Shown: positions 1 through 11,993, counted from the stretch's first letter. The stretch is 64,000 nucleotides of DNA from Ziziphus jujuba (GCF_031755915.1 NC_083381.1:3608501-3672500); one strand, 5' to 3'. Notes: a model not told the origin generated them from the sequence alone. Translations and numbers: made by a program.

Positions 1-699
1 AGTGAGTGTGCTAATCTAGATGGAAAACAAAAAGCTGAATTTGTAGACCAGATTCATGAGAAGACACGCGCAAATATTGAGACAAGGACCGAGCAATATG
101 CAAAGGTGGCTAATCAAGACCGAAAATCAATGGTGTTTGAACCTGGAGATTGGGTGTGGCTGCATTTAAGGAAAGAAAGGTTTCCTAAACAAAGGAAATC
201 CAAACTCATGCCGAGGGGCGATGGACCTTTTCAAGTTTTGGAGAGGATAAACGACAATGCCTACAAACTTGATTTACCGGGTGAGTATAGTGTTAGCGCC
301 ACCTTTCATGTTGCTGATTTATCTCCTTTTACTGTAGGTGATGACTTCGATTTGAGGACAAATCCTTTTCAAGAGGAGGGGAATGATGCGAACCCGCCCG
401 AGCTCGTACCACCGACAACTCATTGGGGTACTGATCCGATACGGATGAAGACTGGACCGATCACTAGGGCTCAAGCTAAGAGGTTTAAAGAAAATCTTGC
501 TGCCTTTATCCAGAGAGTAATTCATTCTCAAAAGGGCTTGTCCATACCTGAGGATAAAAGACCTATTTTAAGTATCCAAGTGGTGGAGGCTGATACATCG
601 GATACCCATATATCGGACATTTTTTATCGGACATCCTTGTCTCGGACATTGGAGCCTTGCCTCAGACATCTGATCTCGGACTTCGGACATCGGATGTAA
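1..699 (+). CDS. integrase C-terminal region of Ty3/gypsy pol, 5'-partial
   Basis: This is the C-terminal end of a retroelement polyprotein, open from base 1 and ending with TAA at 697-699. The visible motifs are the integrase C-terminal DNA-binding module: PGDWVWLHLRKERFP, then [22 protein letters not shown] (GPF/Y-type), then VADLSPF and the acidic [12 protein letters not shown] tail, and a basic GPITRAQAKRFKENL segment. This order is typical of CRM-type chromovirus integrases, whose reading frame ends close to or inside the 3' LTR. From about position 594 the frame leaves homology with the related elements and runs into the CGGACATC-type repeats, so the last 35 or so residues are not ancestral protein. 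No integrase catalytic core is within the window. Confidence 0.8.
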   Translation, partial: SECANLDGKQKAEFVDQIHEKTRANIETRTEQYAKVANQDRKSMVFEPGDWVWLHLRKERFPKQRKSKLMPRGDGPFQVLERINDNAYKLDLPGEYSVSATFHVADLSPFTVGDDFDLRTNPFQEEGNDANPPELVPPTTHWGTDPIRMKTGPITRAQAKRFKENLAAFIQRVIHSQKGLSIPEDKRPILSIQVVEADTSDTHISDIFYRTSLSRTLEPCLRHLISDFGHRM

Positions 700-700
700 C

Positions 701-871
701 TTAGCTCGGACAGACATCAGCTAGCTTGGCCAGACATAACTTAGCTCAAACAGACATCAATTAGCTCGGCCAAACACAAGTTAGCTCGGACAGACATCAG
801 TTAGCTCGGATAGGCCATAAGTTAGCTCGGACATCAAGCGGACATAAGTTAGCTTGGTTGAAGACATAATT
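701..871 (+). repeat. imperfect tandem repeat, about 8 units of about 20 bp, in the element A LTR
   Basis: Units begin TTAGCTCGG and continue CAGACATCAG with substitutions and small indels (starts near 701, 721, 741, 761, 781 and onward to 849). Upstream (about 595-700) there is a looser array of CGGACATC-like words. The other CRM-like LTRs in the window have no such array at this place, so it is a local expansion replacing the PPT and LTR start. Confidence 0.85.
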
Positions 872-1433
872 CAGCCTAAATGTCAAAGTCAACTCGTTAC
901 CTAATTTGCGGTTAACTTTATTTCTTTTTGGGTTTTTATTTAATTATTTTCTGGACAAATAACTTTAGGAAGGTTTTTATTTTATTGTAAATTAATTAAT
1001 TCCTAATTTAATATAAAGGAATTAATTAATGAAACTTAGATTAGGAAATGAAGTATAGTTGCGGCCAACTAGGTTTCTTTATGTGTGTGGCCGGTTTTTC
1101 CTAGGGTTTTTAGGGTTTATTTTGTTTCTTTCAAAGCCTATTTAAAGGCTTATTTTTCAATATGAATACAACTTTGATTTGATTAAGAAAATACTTGTGA
1201 GATTAATTATCTTTTTGTTCTTTAGAACACCTAAAACACCATTAGAGAAATGGTTGTTTTATCTTGACTTATCAATAGGTTTTCCATTCCCTATTGTGGC
1301 ATCTACATTATACTAAGGTTTCTAACCATAGGTTGGTTAGGGGTTGAGGTCCATTCCATTAGAACTTGAACTTAATTAAAATCCGGGCTAATATAATACG
1401 GGTTTATGAGCAAGTCGTCCTAGGTTCGTATCA

Positions 1434-2650
1434 GCTTAGATTCCCATGCTATTGCATATATTTGAGAATTAATTCATACAAAAACAAAGAAAAAATAGTC
1501 CGATGAAGTTGATAAATTGATATGGTTTTTATATTCAAAATGTCATTTTTAGATTAGAAATTGTTATAATAAAAAGATAAAAATAAAAGTAAAAATAAAG
1601 AATAAGAATAAAGTGAATCTCATTATTTATCTTAAAAAATAACTCTTCATCTTTCAGTTTGGAGTGCGTGTTATTTATTTATATTTTTGTGAATAATAAT
1701 TAAAAAAAACTAGTTCATAATAATCAAAATCTTCTAGAATTTCATTAAACAAAGTTAACCCAAATTGTTCATATTTTTTTTTCCGCCTATGCTCTTCTTT
1801 ATTTGTTTTTAGTTTTATTACAATTTGCGCCTTATAAAAAAATAAAAAGAAAAATGTTATACAATAATTTTCTATTGTTTAACAGATTAAATATTAGGAG
1901 TTTTGCATTTTTCTGGCATTGTTCTAGTTTGGAGGCGGGAAAAACAGAGAGCTAGAAACTCTTCTGCTGCTCTGAGTATTGGCCACCATAGCCACTTCTT
2001 ATTTGTCTCCTTCAGGCCTCCGTTTGGTTTATCAGGACGATTTTATTAGGCGGTAGCAGTTGTTAGACAATAAGCTAGAGGTATTACTATTCATTCTTAG
2101 GTCTCCTCTTCTTGTTTTGCGCTTGAATATATATATATAGTTAAAACGAGATTAAGTTTGGGGTTTTAATTATTAATTAGTGATTTGTTTTATTCCTTAA
2201 TACAAATTTTTCCAACTGGTGTGTATATATATATTGCAATGGCTCCAATATTGGTTCTTGATGCTTTCTTTTGCTGCGTTTTCCACCTCTTTCAGTTTTC
2301 TCTTTTGGGTATCTTTTATCTTCTCCATTTCAAGTGTTTGATTCTTGAAGAAAACAAATTTTAATCTTTGTTCTTTTGGGTTCCCCAGAAATGGTGAAAA
2401 ACAAACGTACCATCGTTTTATATATATATATATAGTTTGTTTGCTTATTAAGAAAATTTCGTTGAGGATTGTCCTGAAATTGAATGGGGATTTTTGATAA
2501 TATAGGGAAGGCAGTTGTAGATTCCTCATAACCCTTTGGAACAAAAACACTTTTCACTCTCACTAGATTCCTTGAGTACTCCATCCTCTCCCACATCCTC
2601 CATAGATTGATGTCTCCAACTAAGTGATTTATGTTCTTATGCCTTGTTCT
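1434..2650. other. AT-rich non-coding DNA, no gene recognised
   Basis: Flanking DNA between element A and the PPR-associated repeat. It contains short TA runs (about 2128, 2226, 2420). Reverse-strand open frames (2197-2713) resemble no family I know, and two overlap in different frames. I do not annotate a gene. Confidence 0.5.
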
Positions 2651-3050
2651 TAGTTGCAGATTTGAATAAATCATCTCTTTTAGGTTTCTTAGATCTCGAA
2701 GTTTGATTTTCATAGATTGTTAAGAAATAGACAAATTAATGAAGTAGGGACACAGCATGTTGCATCACCGTTACCACATCCACTGCCATCATGTCCTCTT
2801 GCCTAAGATCTTGGCCACTTCATTTTTACAGTTGGTTATTGTGTCAGCATCAGCATTCGTTCCTTATCCATTGAATCATATACCGTCACTCCCCCAATCA
2901 AGCCTTGGCCCCAAAGCCTCTACCCAAAGCGCCTTGTCTCAATGATCACTTGCTAGCAGAATCTTGACCTTGCCCTCTAAATCTTCCATTACAGTAGAAA
3001 CTTCCACCCTGGTTTTACCCATAATTATGGAACTTATCATGCCATCATCC
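2651..3050. repeat. dispersed repeat X, copy 1 (pairs with 22565-22970)
   Basis: Aligns by eye along its length with 22565-22970 (shared blocks include GAAATAGACAAATTAATGAA and ATCTTGACCTTGCCCTC). On the reverse strand it gives broken Gly/Arg-rich frames (GRF.GQGQDS) like retroelement gag or protease-flanking sequence. In copy 2 the same sequence is continuous with a gag-protease remnant, so X is probably the end of that element. It abuts the point where PPR homology begins. Confidence 0.65.
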
Positions 3051-4353
3051 AACGTCGCTCACGAGCTTGTGCTTTTGAAGAAGTCGAGTCCCTGCCTACA
3101 CAAATCTCAATTAAAATGCGGTGAAGAACTTTTTATCACTGTCATTCATAATTATAGCCCTGCAGCTCAACCGAAATTATTGTTGAAAACCTTTCTACGC
3201 ATTGAATCTTTCAGTGCCCAGCATTATGTGAGATCCTTGAAAACTTTGTTGAATGCTTTGGTTCAAAATAAGCGCTATGATTTGGTGCACTTCGTGTTTG
3301 TAAATTGTAAGAAGAGATTTAACGTGCTGCCCATTGTGTCTACTTGTAACATTTTGATTAAAGCATTATGCAACAGCAATAACATAGATGGTGCTCTTCA
3401 TTTGTTAGATGAAATGCCTGCCATAGGAATGGTCCCTAATGTGGTCTCTTGTACAACAATTATGGGTGGATATGATTGATGTGTTAATATGGTTCGTGCC
3501 AAAAGGGTTTTTACTGAAGTTTTGGATAAAGTGTGGCTACCTGATGCCTCTACCTATACCATTTTGATCGTTGGGTACATTAAGCATGGGAAATTGGCTG
3601 ATGCTATTAAGGTAATGGATGAAATGGATGAAAATGGGATTGACCTAAATGATGTTACTTATGGGGTTATGATTGAAGCTTATTGTAAAGAGAACAAGTC
3701 TGGTGAAGCACTGAACTTGCTGAATGATATACTTCAGAAGAAGTATATACCAAGCTCAGCGCTTTGTTGCAAGGTGATTGATGTACTATGCAATCAAGGG
3801 AAGGTGGACGATGCTTGTGAGTTGTGGAAAAGGCTTTTAAAGAAGAATTGTACTCCTGATAATGCTATTACAAGCACACTTATACATTGGCTTTGTAAGC
3901 AGGGTAAAATATGGAGGCAAGGAAATTATTTGATCTTTGAGAAGGGTTCAATTCCAAGTGTTCTTACTTACAACACACCTATTATAGGAATGTGTGAGAA
4001 AGGGGAGTAGGTTATGGGATGACATGGTGGAAAAAGGATGTGCTCCTAATGTGTTCACCTATAATATGCTAATAAAGGGCTTCTGTAATTTTGATAAAGC
4101 AGAGGAGGGGATTAGAATTTTAGAGGAGATGTTGGATAAAGGAAGTTTTCCTAACAAGACTACTTACAATATGTTGATTGATGGCCTATATGGCATGGGA
4201 GAGGAAGGAGAAGCTTCATAAGTTCTTTCAATGGCAATGTCGAGTGGAGTCATTGACAATGTCTCTTGGGTTCTCTTCTTTAATAAAATAATTGGTGAAT
4301 TGGGTACAGGAACAAGTGTTCTTGACCAAATACTGTCAGACAATGTTACATAG
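3051..4353 (+). pseudogene. P-class pentatricopeptide repeat (PPR) protein, truncated pseudogene
   Basis: PPR proteins bind organellar RNA through tandem 35-residue helical repeats. Successive repeats are visible: VSTCNILIKALCNSNN..ALHLLDEMPAIGMVPNVV, STYTILIVGYIKHGKLADAIKVMDEM, TYGVMIEAYCKENKSGEALNLL, and so on, down to [12 protein letters not shown] and [20 protein letters not shown]. The final frame ends at a normal-looking TAG (4351-4353). Lesions: loss of the N-terminus including any targeting peptide; a frame change near 3100; in-frame TGA at 3477-3479; a small deletion plus frameshift near 4007; in-frame TAA at 4219-4221. There are no introns, as is usual for the family. The sequence is reminiscent of the Arabidopsis At5g16420-type mitochondrial PPR, from memory only. 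At least five lesions make a functional product very unlikely. Confidence 0.85.
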
Positions 4354-5567
4354 AATTCTTGAATATATGACATATCTATGGAGCCCATACCTTGGTGGCC
4401 TAGGAATAAGGTGACCTTATCTGATTACATTTTTTTCTTTTTAAATGGTTGATGTCAAACTTATTTCACTCATCCCTTTTTATGTTTACTCTTTGTCAGA
4501 ATCATTTATTACTTCGAAATCTTTTTGCCAATTGCTTTAATCTAATTGATATGCTTTAGATGGCATCCTTTATGTTCTTTTATGCACTTTTGGTATCTAT
4601 GTATCCTCTATTGATTGTATCATATTTTTGTACTGCTGAGCCAAAAGTGTCATCTTTTAAGACGCTCAATGCTGTCTGTAGGCGATCAACAACCACCCAA
4701 GTTGATACTTGTTTCTCTTTTCTAAAGCTACTACATTTCATTGATCAATACTTTATAAAGATGGAGCCATGTTTTTGGTTCTACTTTTATCTGAGCCAGT
4801 CAAAACGTCTTCTGGTTAGTCAGCTTGTTGACATTCCTGCTCCAGTAAGGCTTGACTTCTCCCACTTTTCTTACCCTTAGCTGTTATATGGTAAAATGGC
4901 AATCTTGGGTGAGTTTTGGTGGTCTGCTATACTGCAAGGCCTTGTGGCTCAGGTGAAGTGAATGCATTAAGCTCCAGAATGGTTTAATCTTAGAAATATA
5001 ACTACATCTCCCAATGCCACACGTTTATGGTAGCATGCTTCAATATAGAAACTTCTTGATTCATTGCTTGCCCATCTGCCTTTGTTGTAATTTTTCCTTA
5101 CAAAATACATATCTAGTTTTTTCTTAGAAAATTTGAGCAGATAATTTGTTTTATAATTCTAAGAATTTAGGTGGAAGGTGTTGCGAGTTTGTTAGTGACT
5201 TAATATTGCACAAGCCTAGACAACAATTAATTGGAATATAATTGTTATCTTAATTCTTCGGGATCAAATGGCTGAATTATTTTCGACCTTTGCTTAACAC
5301 TATACTTTATCCTCCTAGTAAAGGCAACCCTTCCATTCCCCTTTGTTCTCCTCGTACTAATGGGTCTTCTTGCACCATGGGAAATGTGATTTTGTTGTGT
5401 GGTTATTGATATATAAGCACTTAGCACCAAGTCCTTAGAAGAATATACTAAATATAAAAGGTGCCAAGTCATTTCTTGTGCTTTTAACTTGATTTTTGGT
5501 TTTGGGGTTGTGTATGGTTGATATATTCGCTCTCTTATATGGATATTTACTTATGTCTTAAGCTTGA
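4354..5567. repeat. 3' flank of the PPR pseudogene, duplicated at 24250-25210
   Basis: From about 4587 to 5560 this aligns collinearly with 24250-25175 (for example CAAGTTGATACTTGTTTCT, GGGATCAAATGGCTGAATTATT and GAATATACTAAA). No coding sequence is recognised. The homology stops where the gypsy array begins (5568). Confidence 0.75.
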
Positions 5568-5832
5568 TTGCATAATGATGTGACTCCGTCCGTGCCTGTT
5601 CAACCGACTACCCGCCGGGGTACGGATCCTATACAAATGAAGATGGGGCCAATCACTATGGCACAAGTTAAGAGATTTAGGAACAACTTGACTGGCCTTA
5701 TTCATGGAGTGATTCAATCACACGAGGGCATGACAATACCTGAAGATACAAGATTCGTTTTAAGCCTCCAAGTGGTGGAGACCGATACGGACCTAGATAG
5801 CTATTTTCGTGCAAATTTGGACTCCAGGCAAA
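5568..5832 (+). pseudogene. integrase C-terminal tail of a CRM-like element, fragment
   Basis: An open frame to 5876 reads a proline-rich linker, then GTDPIQMKMGPITMAQVKRF, HEGMTIPEDTRF and LSLQVVETDTD, matching the tail of element A (GPITRAQAKRF, KGLSIPEDKRP, LSIQVVEADT). It sits immediately 5' of an LTR that is itself followed by a primer-binding site and gag. That LTR therefore serves as 3' LTR of this fragment and 5' LTR of the next unit. The upstream rest of this element is missing. Confidence 0.75.
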
Positions 5833-6717
5833 AAGGAATGGTTCTAATACTTCATGAAATCAATGAATATCATTAATAGGATATGAAATCCAACCAAGGT
5901 AGAATCAAAAGCATCTAAAAAGGACTTGTACGGACAGCATCTCAATTTGGCCAACAATGTGCTATTTTCCTGCTAGCTTTGACTTTTCTTCTTGCTTAAC
6001 TTATTCCAATCAAGGGGCAATGTGTGGGAATCATTATTAATCATATATGGCATCATAAATGGCATATGGAAGCTGATTTGGAGCCCAAACAAGGTGGAGA
6101 TTGGTCAAAGATACCTTAGTATTCAAACTAGTCAACTAGTTTCCTAATTCGATTTTGACTTTTTGTTTTAAGAAATTAGTCTTTTGTTTTGATTTTTATT
6201 TATTTATTTGCTGGACAAATAAGTTTAGGAAATTTATTATTTTAGTATTTCAATTGTAATTTAATTAATTCCTAATTCAAAATAAAAGAATTAATTAATC
6301 CAAATTAGTTTAGGAAACTAAGAAAAATTAGGCACTTTCCTTTTCTCTATTTTCTTTTTCTCAACATTTTGTGTCCGGTTTTGAATTAATTTTTTAGGGC
6401 TTTCACTTTGTAATCTTAGCCTATTTAAAGGATTCTTTATCAATGAGAAATAAGCTTGAATTTTATACAAAAATTTATTTGTGAAATTTATTTTTTTTTT
6501 AATTCTCTTTGAACACCTAAAACACCATTAGTGAATGAGTGTTTTAGTTTGGACTTATCAATAGGATATCTATCACCTATTATGGCGTCTTCATTATATA
6601 CCAAGATTTCTAATCATAGGTTGGCTAAGAGTTAAGGTGACCATTAGAACTTGAACATAATTAGATCCGGGCTAATATAATATGGGTTTAGACACAGGTC
6701 GTCCTAGGTTCATATCA
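5833..6717 (+). repeat. CRM-like LTR 1 of the + strand array
   Basis: About 885 bp, ending CATATCA at 6717 just before a primer-binding site. It shares the tract TTGTACGGACAGCATC, the promoter-proximal CCTATTTAAAGG segment and the end block GGGCTAATATAAT with the LTRs at 14304 and 19505. The start is degenerate (AGGAATGG in place of TGAAATGG). It is clearly more diverged than the pair bounding element E, so it is older. Confidence 0.8.
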
Positions 6718-6719
6718 TT

Positions 6720-6732
6720 TGGTATTAGAGCC
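6720..6732 (+). other. primer-binding site, tRNA-iMet type
   Basis: TGGTATTAGAGCC lies two bases after the LTR end. The consensus complement of initiator tRNA-Met is TGGTATCAGAGCC, so there is one substitution. Confidence 0.8.
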
Positions 6733-7862
6733 GACTTTTGTTCAAGTTTGATCTATCTTTATTTGCTTTATTTGTTTTTTGTGTTAATCTGCAATTTTAG
6801 TATTAGGTTAAGGTTGCTTCTATCATCATACACGTTCTGCATATGTTTAAAAATAAAAAATAAAAAAAAACGATTCATTCTTCGCCGAAATTAGGTTCTT
6901 TGTTTTACCGTATTTTTTGCTTCCTAGTTTGTTGGTTGTCTTTCATTATTGTTCTTGTCAATTTGTGTTTTTGTTGATTTTTCATTTGCTATTTTAGTCT
7001 TAAATAGTTGCATTCATATATTAAAAAAAAAAGAGAGGGTTTACGGCAACATATACAAAATTTGCTAAAAAAATTACAAATTTCCATCTTGTTGTTGGAG
7101 GTCACGGGTTTGGTGATTATTTGGCGTTGGAATTGTAATTTTTGTGTTGATTCTTGCTACTTCAGTTGTTTAATGTTCTGTGAGTTAACCAAAAAAAAAA
7201 AAAAACAGAGAAGGAAAAGCTGAATTAAAAAAAAATATATATATCGGCTTGTTGAATTTGGTGTTGAAATTTGTTGCTGGAAATTTTCTTGGAACTGCTG
7301 ATTTGTTGATTGTTTATTCAATATTTGGAGTTGCTGGAGAATTATTTTTGCTGCTGGATATTTGAGTTTGAGTGCTAAATTTATTTGGATTAAAATTTGT
7401 TAAAGGATTTGATACAAAAACTTGAATTACAAGAGAACAACAACCACAACTATTCTATATTTTTGTTTAATTTGATTGTTGTTCATATTTGAATTTTTTT
7501 TCTAGAATTTTTTTCTCAAATTCATATTCTCTTACCATCTGGTCCAGTTCTTATTAATTCCAAAATTTTCTTTGTTAAATTGCTTTATTTAGTCTAGAAA
7601 AGCTGAAAATTAGGTGCTTAAAAATTCATTTGGTATTGCTTACTTTTTGCTACTGTTTTGTTGATAAGTTTAATTAAAACATACTTGTGATCTAATTACT
7701 GTTTTGTGGGTGTTTTAATTAGAAATTTGCTATAATTCTTTGAGTGGAAAAAGGCAAGAGTGTGTGAGCTTAAAAGAGGGTAAAAGCCGAAACTAGTGTG
7801 CAAACATGTGAGGGAGTGATTTTAGTGAGATTTTATTTTATTTTTGTGTTATTTATACTAAC
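6733..7862 (+). other. 5' leader of the B element, non-coding
   Basis: About 1.1 kb of T-rich leader with A-runs (7021, 7190), matching the leaders of elements D and E. It includes the conserved block AAAGGCAAGAGTGTGTGAGC just before gag. Small open frames here are chance. Confidence 0.7.
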
Positions 7863-8403
7863 ATGGAAGATTCAAGGTTGAGGAGAGGAGATCCACTTTT
7901 GATAATTAATGAAGAGGAGTCTGTAGGATTTAAAGACGAATCCCGAGTTACGAGGAGTGGTGAGCAAATGGACATGAAGGCTGTGTTGGAACGATTACAG
8001 CAGATGAATGCTCAATTTGACCACATAAATCAAAGGATGGACAGAATAGAAACGTCCCATGGTAGACCAAATTTGAGGCAAGAGTTCCATGGAGGTCAAG
8101 GTCAAGGTCAAGGAGGTTGTGGATGACTTAGAGAGGAGTTTGAAGGGGGAAATGTTGTAGATGATTTCAAGGAAAGAATGGTGAAACATTTGCTATCCAA
8201 AAGAGATTAGGCTGTGGGAGACATAGGAGACAGAGTTAGATGATGATCTTGGCAACATTAAGGTAAACATACCACCTTTCATGGGGAAAAGTGACTCGGA
8301 AGATTACTTGGAGTGGGAGGAGCGTATGGAGATGATCTTTGATTGCCACAACCATTCGGAGGCCAAAAAGGTGAAATTGGCAGCAATGGAATTCGGCCAT
8401 TAT
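7863..8403 (+). pseudogene. gag N-terminal part of the B element, interrupted by element D
   Basis: The start is set by the conserved gag N-terminus shared with D and E (MEDSRLRRGDPLLIINEEES here). A short coiled-coil-like stretch follows (MKAVLERLQQMNAQFDHINQRM). A stop occurs at 8124-8126 in the Gly/Gln-rich hinge. Homology then continues through DLGNIKVNIPPFMGKSD, the core gag start, and AAMEFGHY. It stops at 8403, exactly at the LTR end of the reverse element D, so D inserted into this gag. Confidence 0.8.
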
Positions 8404-9276
8404 TGATACGAACCTAGGACGACCTGCTCCTAAACCTGTATTATATTAGCCCGGATCTAATTATGTTCAAGTTTTAATGGTCATCCTGACCCCTAACCAA
8501 CCAATGATTAGAACCTTGGTATATAATGAAGATGCCACAATAGGTGATGGAAGTCCTACTGATAAGTCAAACTAAAACACTCACTCTCTAATGGTGTGTT
8601 AGGTGTTCAAAAGAACAAAGAGAATTCAATCTCACAAATAATTTTCTGTATAAAATTCAAGCTTCCTTCTTATTCAAAAAATAAGCCTTTAAATAGGCTA
8701 TAAATCCATGAAATAAAACCCTAAAAACAAAGGGAAAATCGGCCATACAAAGTAGTTTCCTATGGTGGCTGAAATTCTCACTCCTTTCCTAATCTAATTT
8801 GGATTAATTAATTCCTTTATTTTGAATTAACAATTAATTAATTTACAATGAAAATAATAAAATAATAACTTTCCTAAACTTATTGTTCCAGAAAATAAAT
8901 AAATAAAAACTAAAAAGTAATGGTAATTTCCTAAAACAAAAAGTAGAATCAAATTAGGAAACTATAATACTAGCTGTTTGACTAAGTTGACTTTGACCAA
9001 TCTTTGACTAAATTGAGCTCCAAATTAGCTTCAGTATGCTTATTAGGATTCCAAATAAGCTGAATATGAAGTCCCACACGTTGCCCATGCTTGGAAGAGG
9101 AAGAAAAAACCAACTCAGCAAAATACAGTAAAGCCAACACAAAATACAGTAAAAAACAGGTCAAATTTGAAGCTGTCCGTACAACCCCTTTTTGAATGCC
9201 TTTGAAGCTGCCTTGACTTGATTCCATATCCTCTTAGACATATGTATTGAACCCATAAAGAGTTGGAACCATTTCA
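8404..9276 (-). repeat. 3' LTR of element D
   Basis: 873 bp, matching 13148-14019 end to end. On the reverse strand it starts TGAAATGGTTCCAACTC and ends GGTTCGTATCA. Confidence 0.88.
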
Positions 9277-9758
9277 TGCTGCTCGTTATCCATATTTGCA
9301 CCAAAACTGCTACCCGGGTCTGTATCGGCTTCCACCATTTGTAAGGTTAGGATAGGTCTTGGCTCTTCGGATATGGACAAGCCCTTTTGAGTATGCATTA
9401 TTCCATGGATAAAAGCAGAAATATCATCCTTAAACTTCATAACGTGAGCCCTATTGATTGGCCCGGTCTTCATCCGTATCGAGTTAGCACCCCAGCGGGT
9501 TGTCGGTTGTGCAAGCTCGGGTGGAATCACATCATTCCCCTCTTCTCGAGAAGGATTTGTCCTTAAATCTATTTCATCACCTGCAGGAAAAGGAAACGAA
9601 TCAGCATCTTTGGATTTAGCACTCACATTATACTCACCCAGTAAATCAAGCGTGTAGGTATTTTCATTGATCCTTTCCAAAACTTGAAAAGATCCATCTC
9701 CTCGTGGCATAAGCTTGGACTTTCTTCGTTCGAGAATCCTCTCCTTCCTTGGTTGAAA
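9234..9758 (-). pseudogene. integrase C-terminal tail of element D
   Basis: The reverse frame 9710-9234 carries MPRGDGSFQVLERINENTYTLDLLG, then LRTNPSREEGND, RMKTGPINRAHVMKF and ILTLQMVEADTD. It runs about 40 bases into the 3' LTR before stopping, as reported for CRM-type elements, whose pol frame overlaps the LTR. Just upstream (near 9755) a stop separates it from the PGDWF segment of the linker frame. The VADLSPF motif is degraded (DADSFPF). Confidence 0.75.
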
Positions 9759-10136
9759 TCAAAACCAATCTCCTGGGTCAAATACTATCACAAAAAATAC
9801 TAGAAATACAAGTTCATCAAACTTTTTAATATTAACGAATAATCTTTCCCAAAATTTCAAATTTCCACTAAGTAAAGCTTTTAACAATGAAGATAAAGTT
9901 CTATGCAACAAAAACATCTTTAAGTAAGTATCTTTAAAATTCATGACCAGCAATGATTTCTTACTCAAAATTACTTTTTTAGCTTCACCAAAATTAAGAT
10001 CAAAAATTTTATTTTTCCTTTCTTTCCTTTCTTTTCCTTTCTCACTCACGGGTTCATTGAATTTTGCATCACTCTCAGCTTTTGCTCCAATCCAATTTTC
10101 TTACTCTCGGATTTGTTTAAATTTTTCCGGCTCAAC
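9759..10136 (-). pseudogene. protease-RT linker fused to the start of the integrase tail (element D)
   Basis: The reverse frame 10049-9759 begins with a basic segment (EKGKERKERKNK), then [15 protein letters not shown] and [17 protein letters not shown], and ends FFVIVFDPGDWF. The last words are the integrase C-terminal PGD motif, so the polymerase core that should lie between has been lost. The same fusion, with the same neighbouring sequence, occurs in element E near 19000. Confidence 0.75.
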
Positions 10137-11993
10137 CTACGTTTTAGAGGACTTACCTTGGACAGCAAGCTCACCTTTCCCCTCTTGAATGGATGGTGGA
10201 ACCTTTGGTACCATACTAGCCTTGTCTTTTAGCCTTTCGGCTTCCCTCCTTTGTTGCATTTGCAGTTGGTCTCTAAATACCTCCTTTGGAGTTAGTGGCT
10301 CCAGCTTGACCTTCTTCCCATTAAATTTAAATACAATGGAATTCTCTCTTCCATAGTGTATGGCATTCTTATCAAATCCCCATGCCCTCCCCAATAAAAT
10401 ATGACTAGCATGCATAGGTACAACATCACACAATACACATCCACATATTTATCTATACTAAATTTTACCTTGACTTGTTTATTCACTTTTATTTCACCAC
10501 TATCATTAAGCCATTGTAATCTATAATGTTCTAGATGTTTAATAGTTATTAAGCCTAATTTATCAACTACAATGTTACTAATTACATTTGTACAACTTCC
10601 ACTATCAATAATCATACTACAAATCTTACCTTGAATTTCACATCGATTGTGGAAGATGTTCTCTCTTTGAATTTCATCCTCATCTTTGTATGCAGCAAGT
10701 ACTCTCCTAGAAAGCAAGTTTATTGCAAGGTTCTGGGTTCATCCTCCAAGTCCTCCTCCTCCTGCTTGGCTTCATCCTCACATTCTTCACTTTCCGATTC
10801 TAGCTCGTCATTGCCCTTTAACAACATGATTCTTCTATTCGGGCATTGGCTAGCAATGTGTCCTCCTCCCTAACACTTAAAATGCACAACATCATGAGTT
10901 CTAGAAGGTTTAGGATCTAATTTTATCTCATTCTTTGGGGCTTGGACAGATTCGGTTCTAGTCTCCTTCCTTGGCCAGTTTGAACTTTCTTCTTTAACTT
11001 TCGGCTTTGGCTTGCTTTCATAGATGGGATTCTTCCTCCAGCTAGTTGAATTGGACCTTCCACTGTTGGAAACACCTCCAAACCATGATCTTACACCCCT
11101 CCTCTTGAATTGATGCTCTAATTTAATAGCCACATGCAACATCTCTCCAATTCCACATATTGTTGCAATTCTAGTTGATTGGCTATTTCACGATTCAAAC
11201 CACCAAGAAACCTTGCCATGGTTGCTTCCCTATCTTCATTCAAGTTCAATCTCATCATAAGCATCTCCATCTCCTTGTAATAATCCTCCACAGACATACT
11301 TCCTTGAGATAGGGATTGAAGCCTTTGATGCAGCAACCTATGATAATGTGATGGTATGAACCACTTCCTCATGGCTTCTTTCATTTGGCGCCATGTAGTG
11401 ATCAAGTCATCACCAACTCTCCTTCGGGTGTTTTGCTCATTGGTCCACCATTGGAGTGCGTAATGACCAAACTCCATTGCTGCCATCTTCACCTTCTTGG
11501 CCTCCGAATAATGATGACAATTGAAAATCATCTCCATTCTCTCTTCCCATTCCAAATATGCTTCCGGATCACTTTTACCCATGAATGGTGGGATGTTTAC
11601 CTTGATGTTACCAAGATCATCATCTTCATTCCTTACTGGTCTCCCATGGATTAGCCTTTCTTGAGGTTCAAAAATTTCATCAAACCCTTCATCCAAGTCA
11701 TCTCCATAGTTACTTCCCCCAAATTCCTCTCTTAGTCGCCCTCGGCCTCCTCGACCTCGACCTCCATGAGTATCTAACCTTATATTGGGCACTCCTTGGG
11801 ATGTTTCTAACCTATGCATCTTTTGATTTAAATGGTCAAATTGGGCATTTATCCGCTGTAATTGCTCAAATATAGTCCCCATGTCCGTTTGCTCACCATT
11901 CCCAGTAGCTCGTGGATCACCATGAAATCCTACGGACTCTTCTTCATTAATTCTCAGTGGTGTGTCTCCTCTTCTTATTCTAGAATCTGCCAT
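10137..11993 (-). pseudogene. gag-protease of element D, broken
   Basis: Start at 11993 (MADSRIRRGDTPLRINEEES), the N-terminus shared with B and E. Order: N-terminal coiled-coil-like segment, Gly/Arg hinge (GGRGRGGRGR), gag core (NIKVNIPPFMGKSDPEAYL, YALQWWTN, RQMKEAMRKWFIPSHYHRL), zinc knuckle, acidic spacer, then retropepsin with an intact DSG (MIIDSGSCTNVIS) and LLGRAW. Lesions: a 1-base deletion near 11145, a stop inside the zinc knuckle near 10870 and a frame change near 10430. The active-site triad is retained, but the protein cannot be made as one chain. Confidence 0.85.

Larger units (their letters stand above)
1..1433 (+). mobile_element. 3' part of a CRM-like Ty3/gypsy retrotransposon (element A)
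   Basis: The window opens inside a chromovirus pol gene and runs through the end of the 3' LTR. The right edge is fixed by the LTR terminus (GGTTCGTATCA), identical to the ends of the other related LTRs here at 6717, 15183 and 20383. The 5' part lies outside the window. Unlike elements D and E, the integrase sequence upstream of position 106 is ordinary integrase C-terminal sequence, so A probably belongs to the autonomous type. The LTR body is recognisable from about 893 (CAAATAACTTTAGGAAGG and following), while its first few hundred bases have been replaced by a tandem repeat array. CRM-lineage assignment rests on the integrase tail and is inference. Confidence 0.85.

Noticed and set aside
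2197..2713. Two reverse-strand frames of 117 and 127 codons
   Set aside because: They overlap in different frames across TA repeats and resemble no family I know; possibly an old repeat, but not supportable as a gene.
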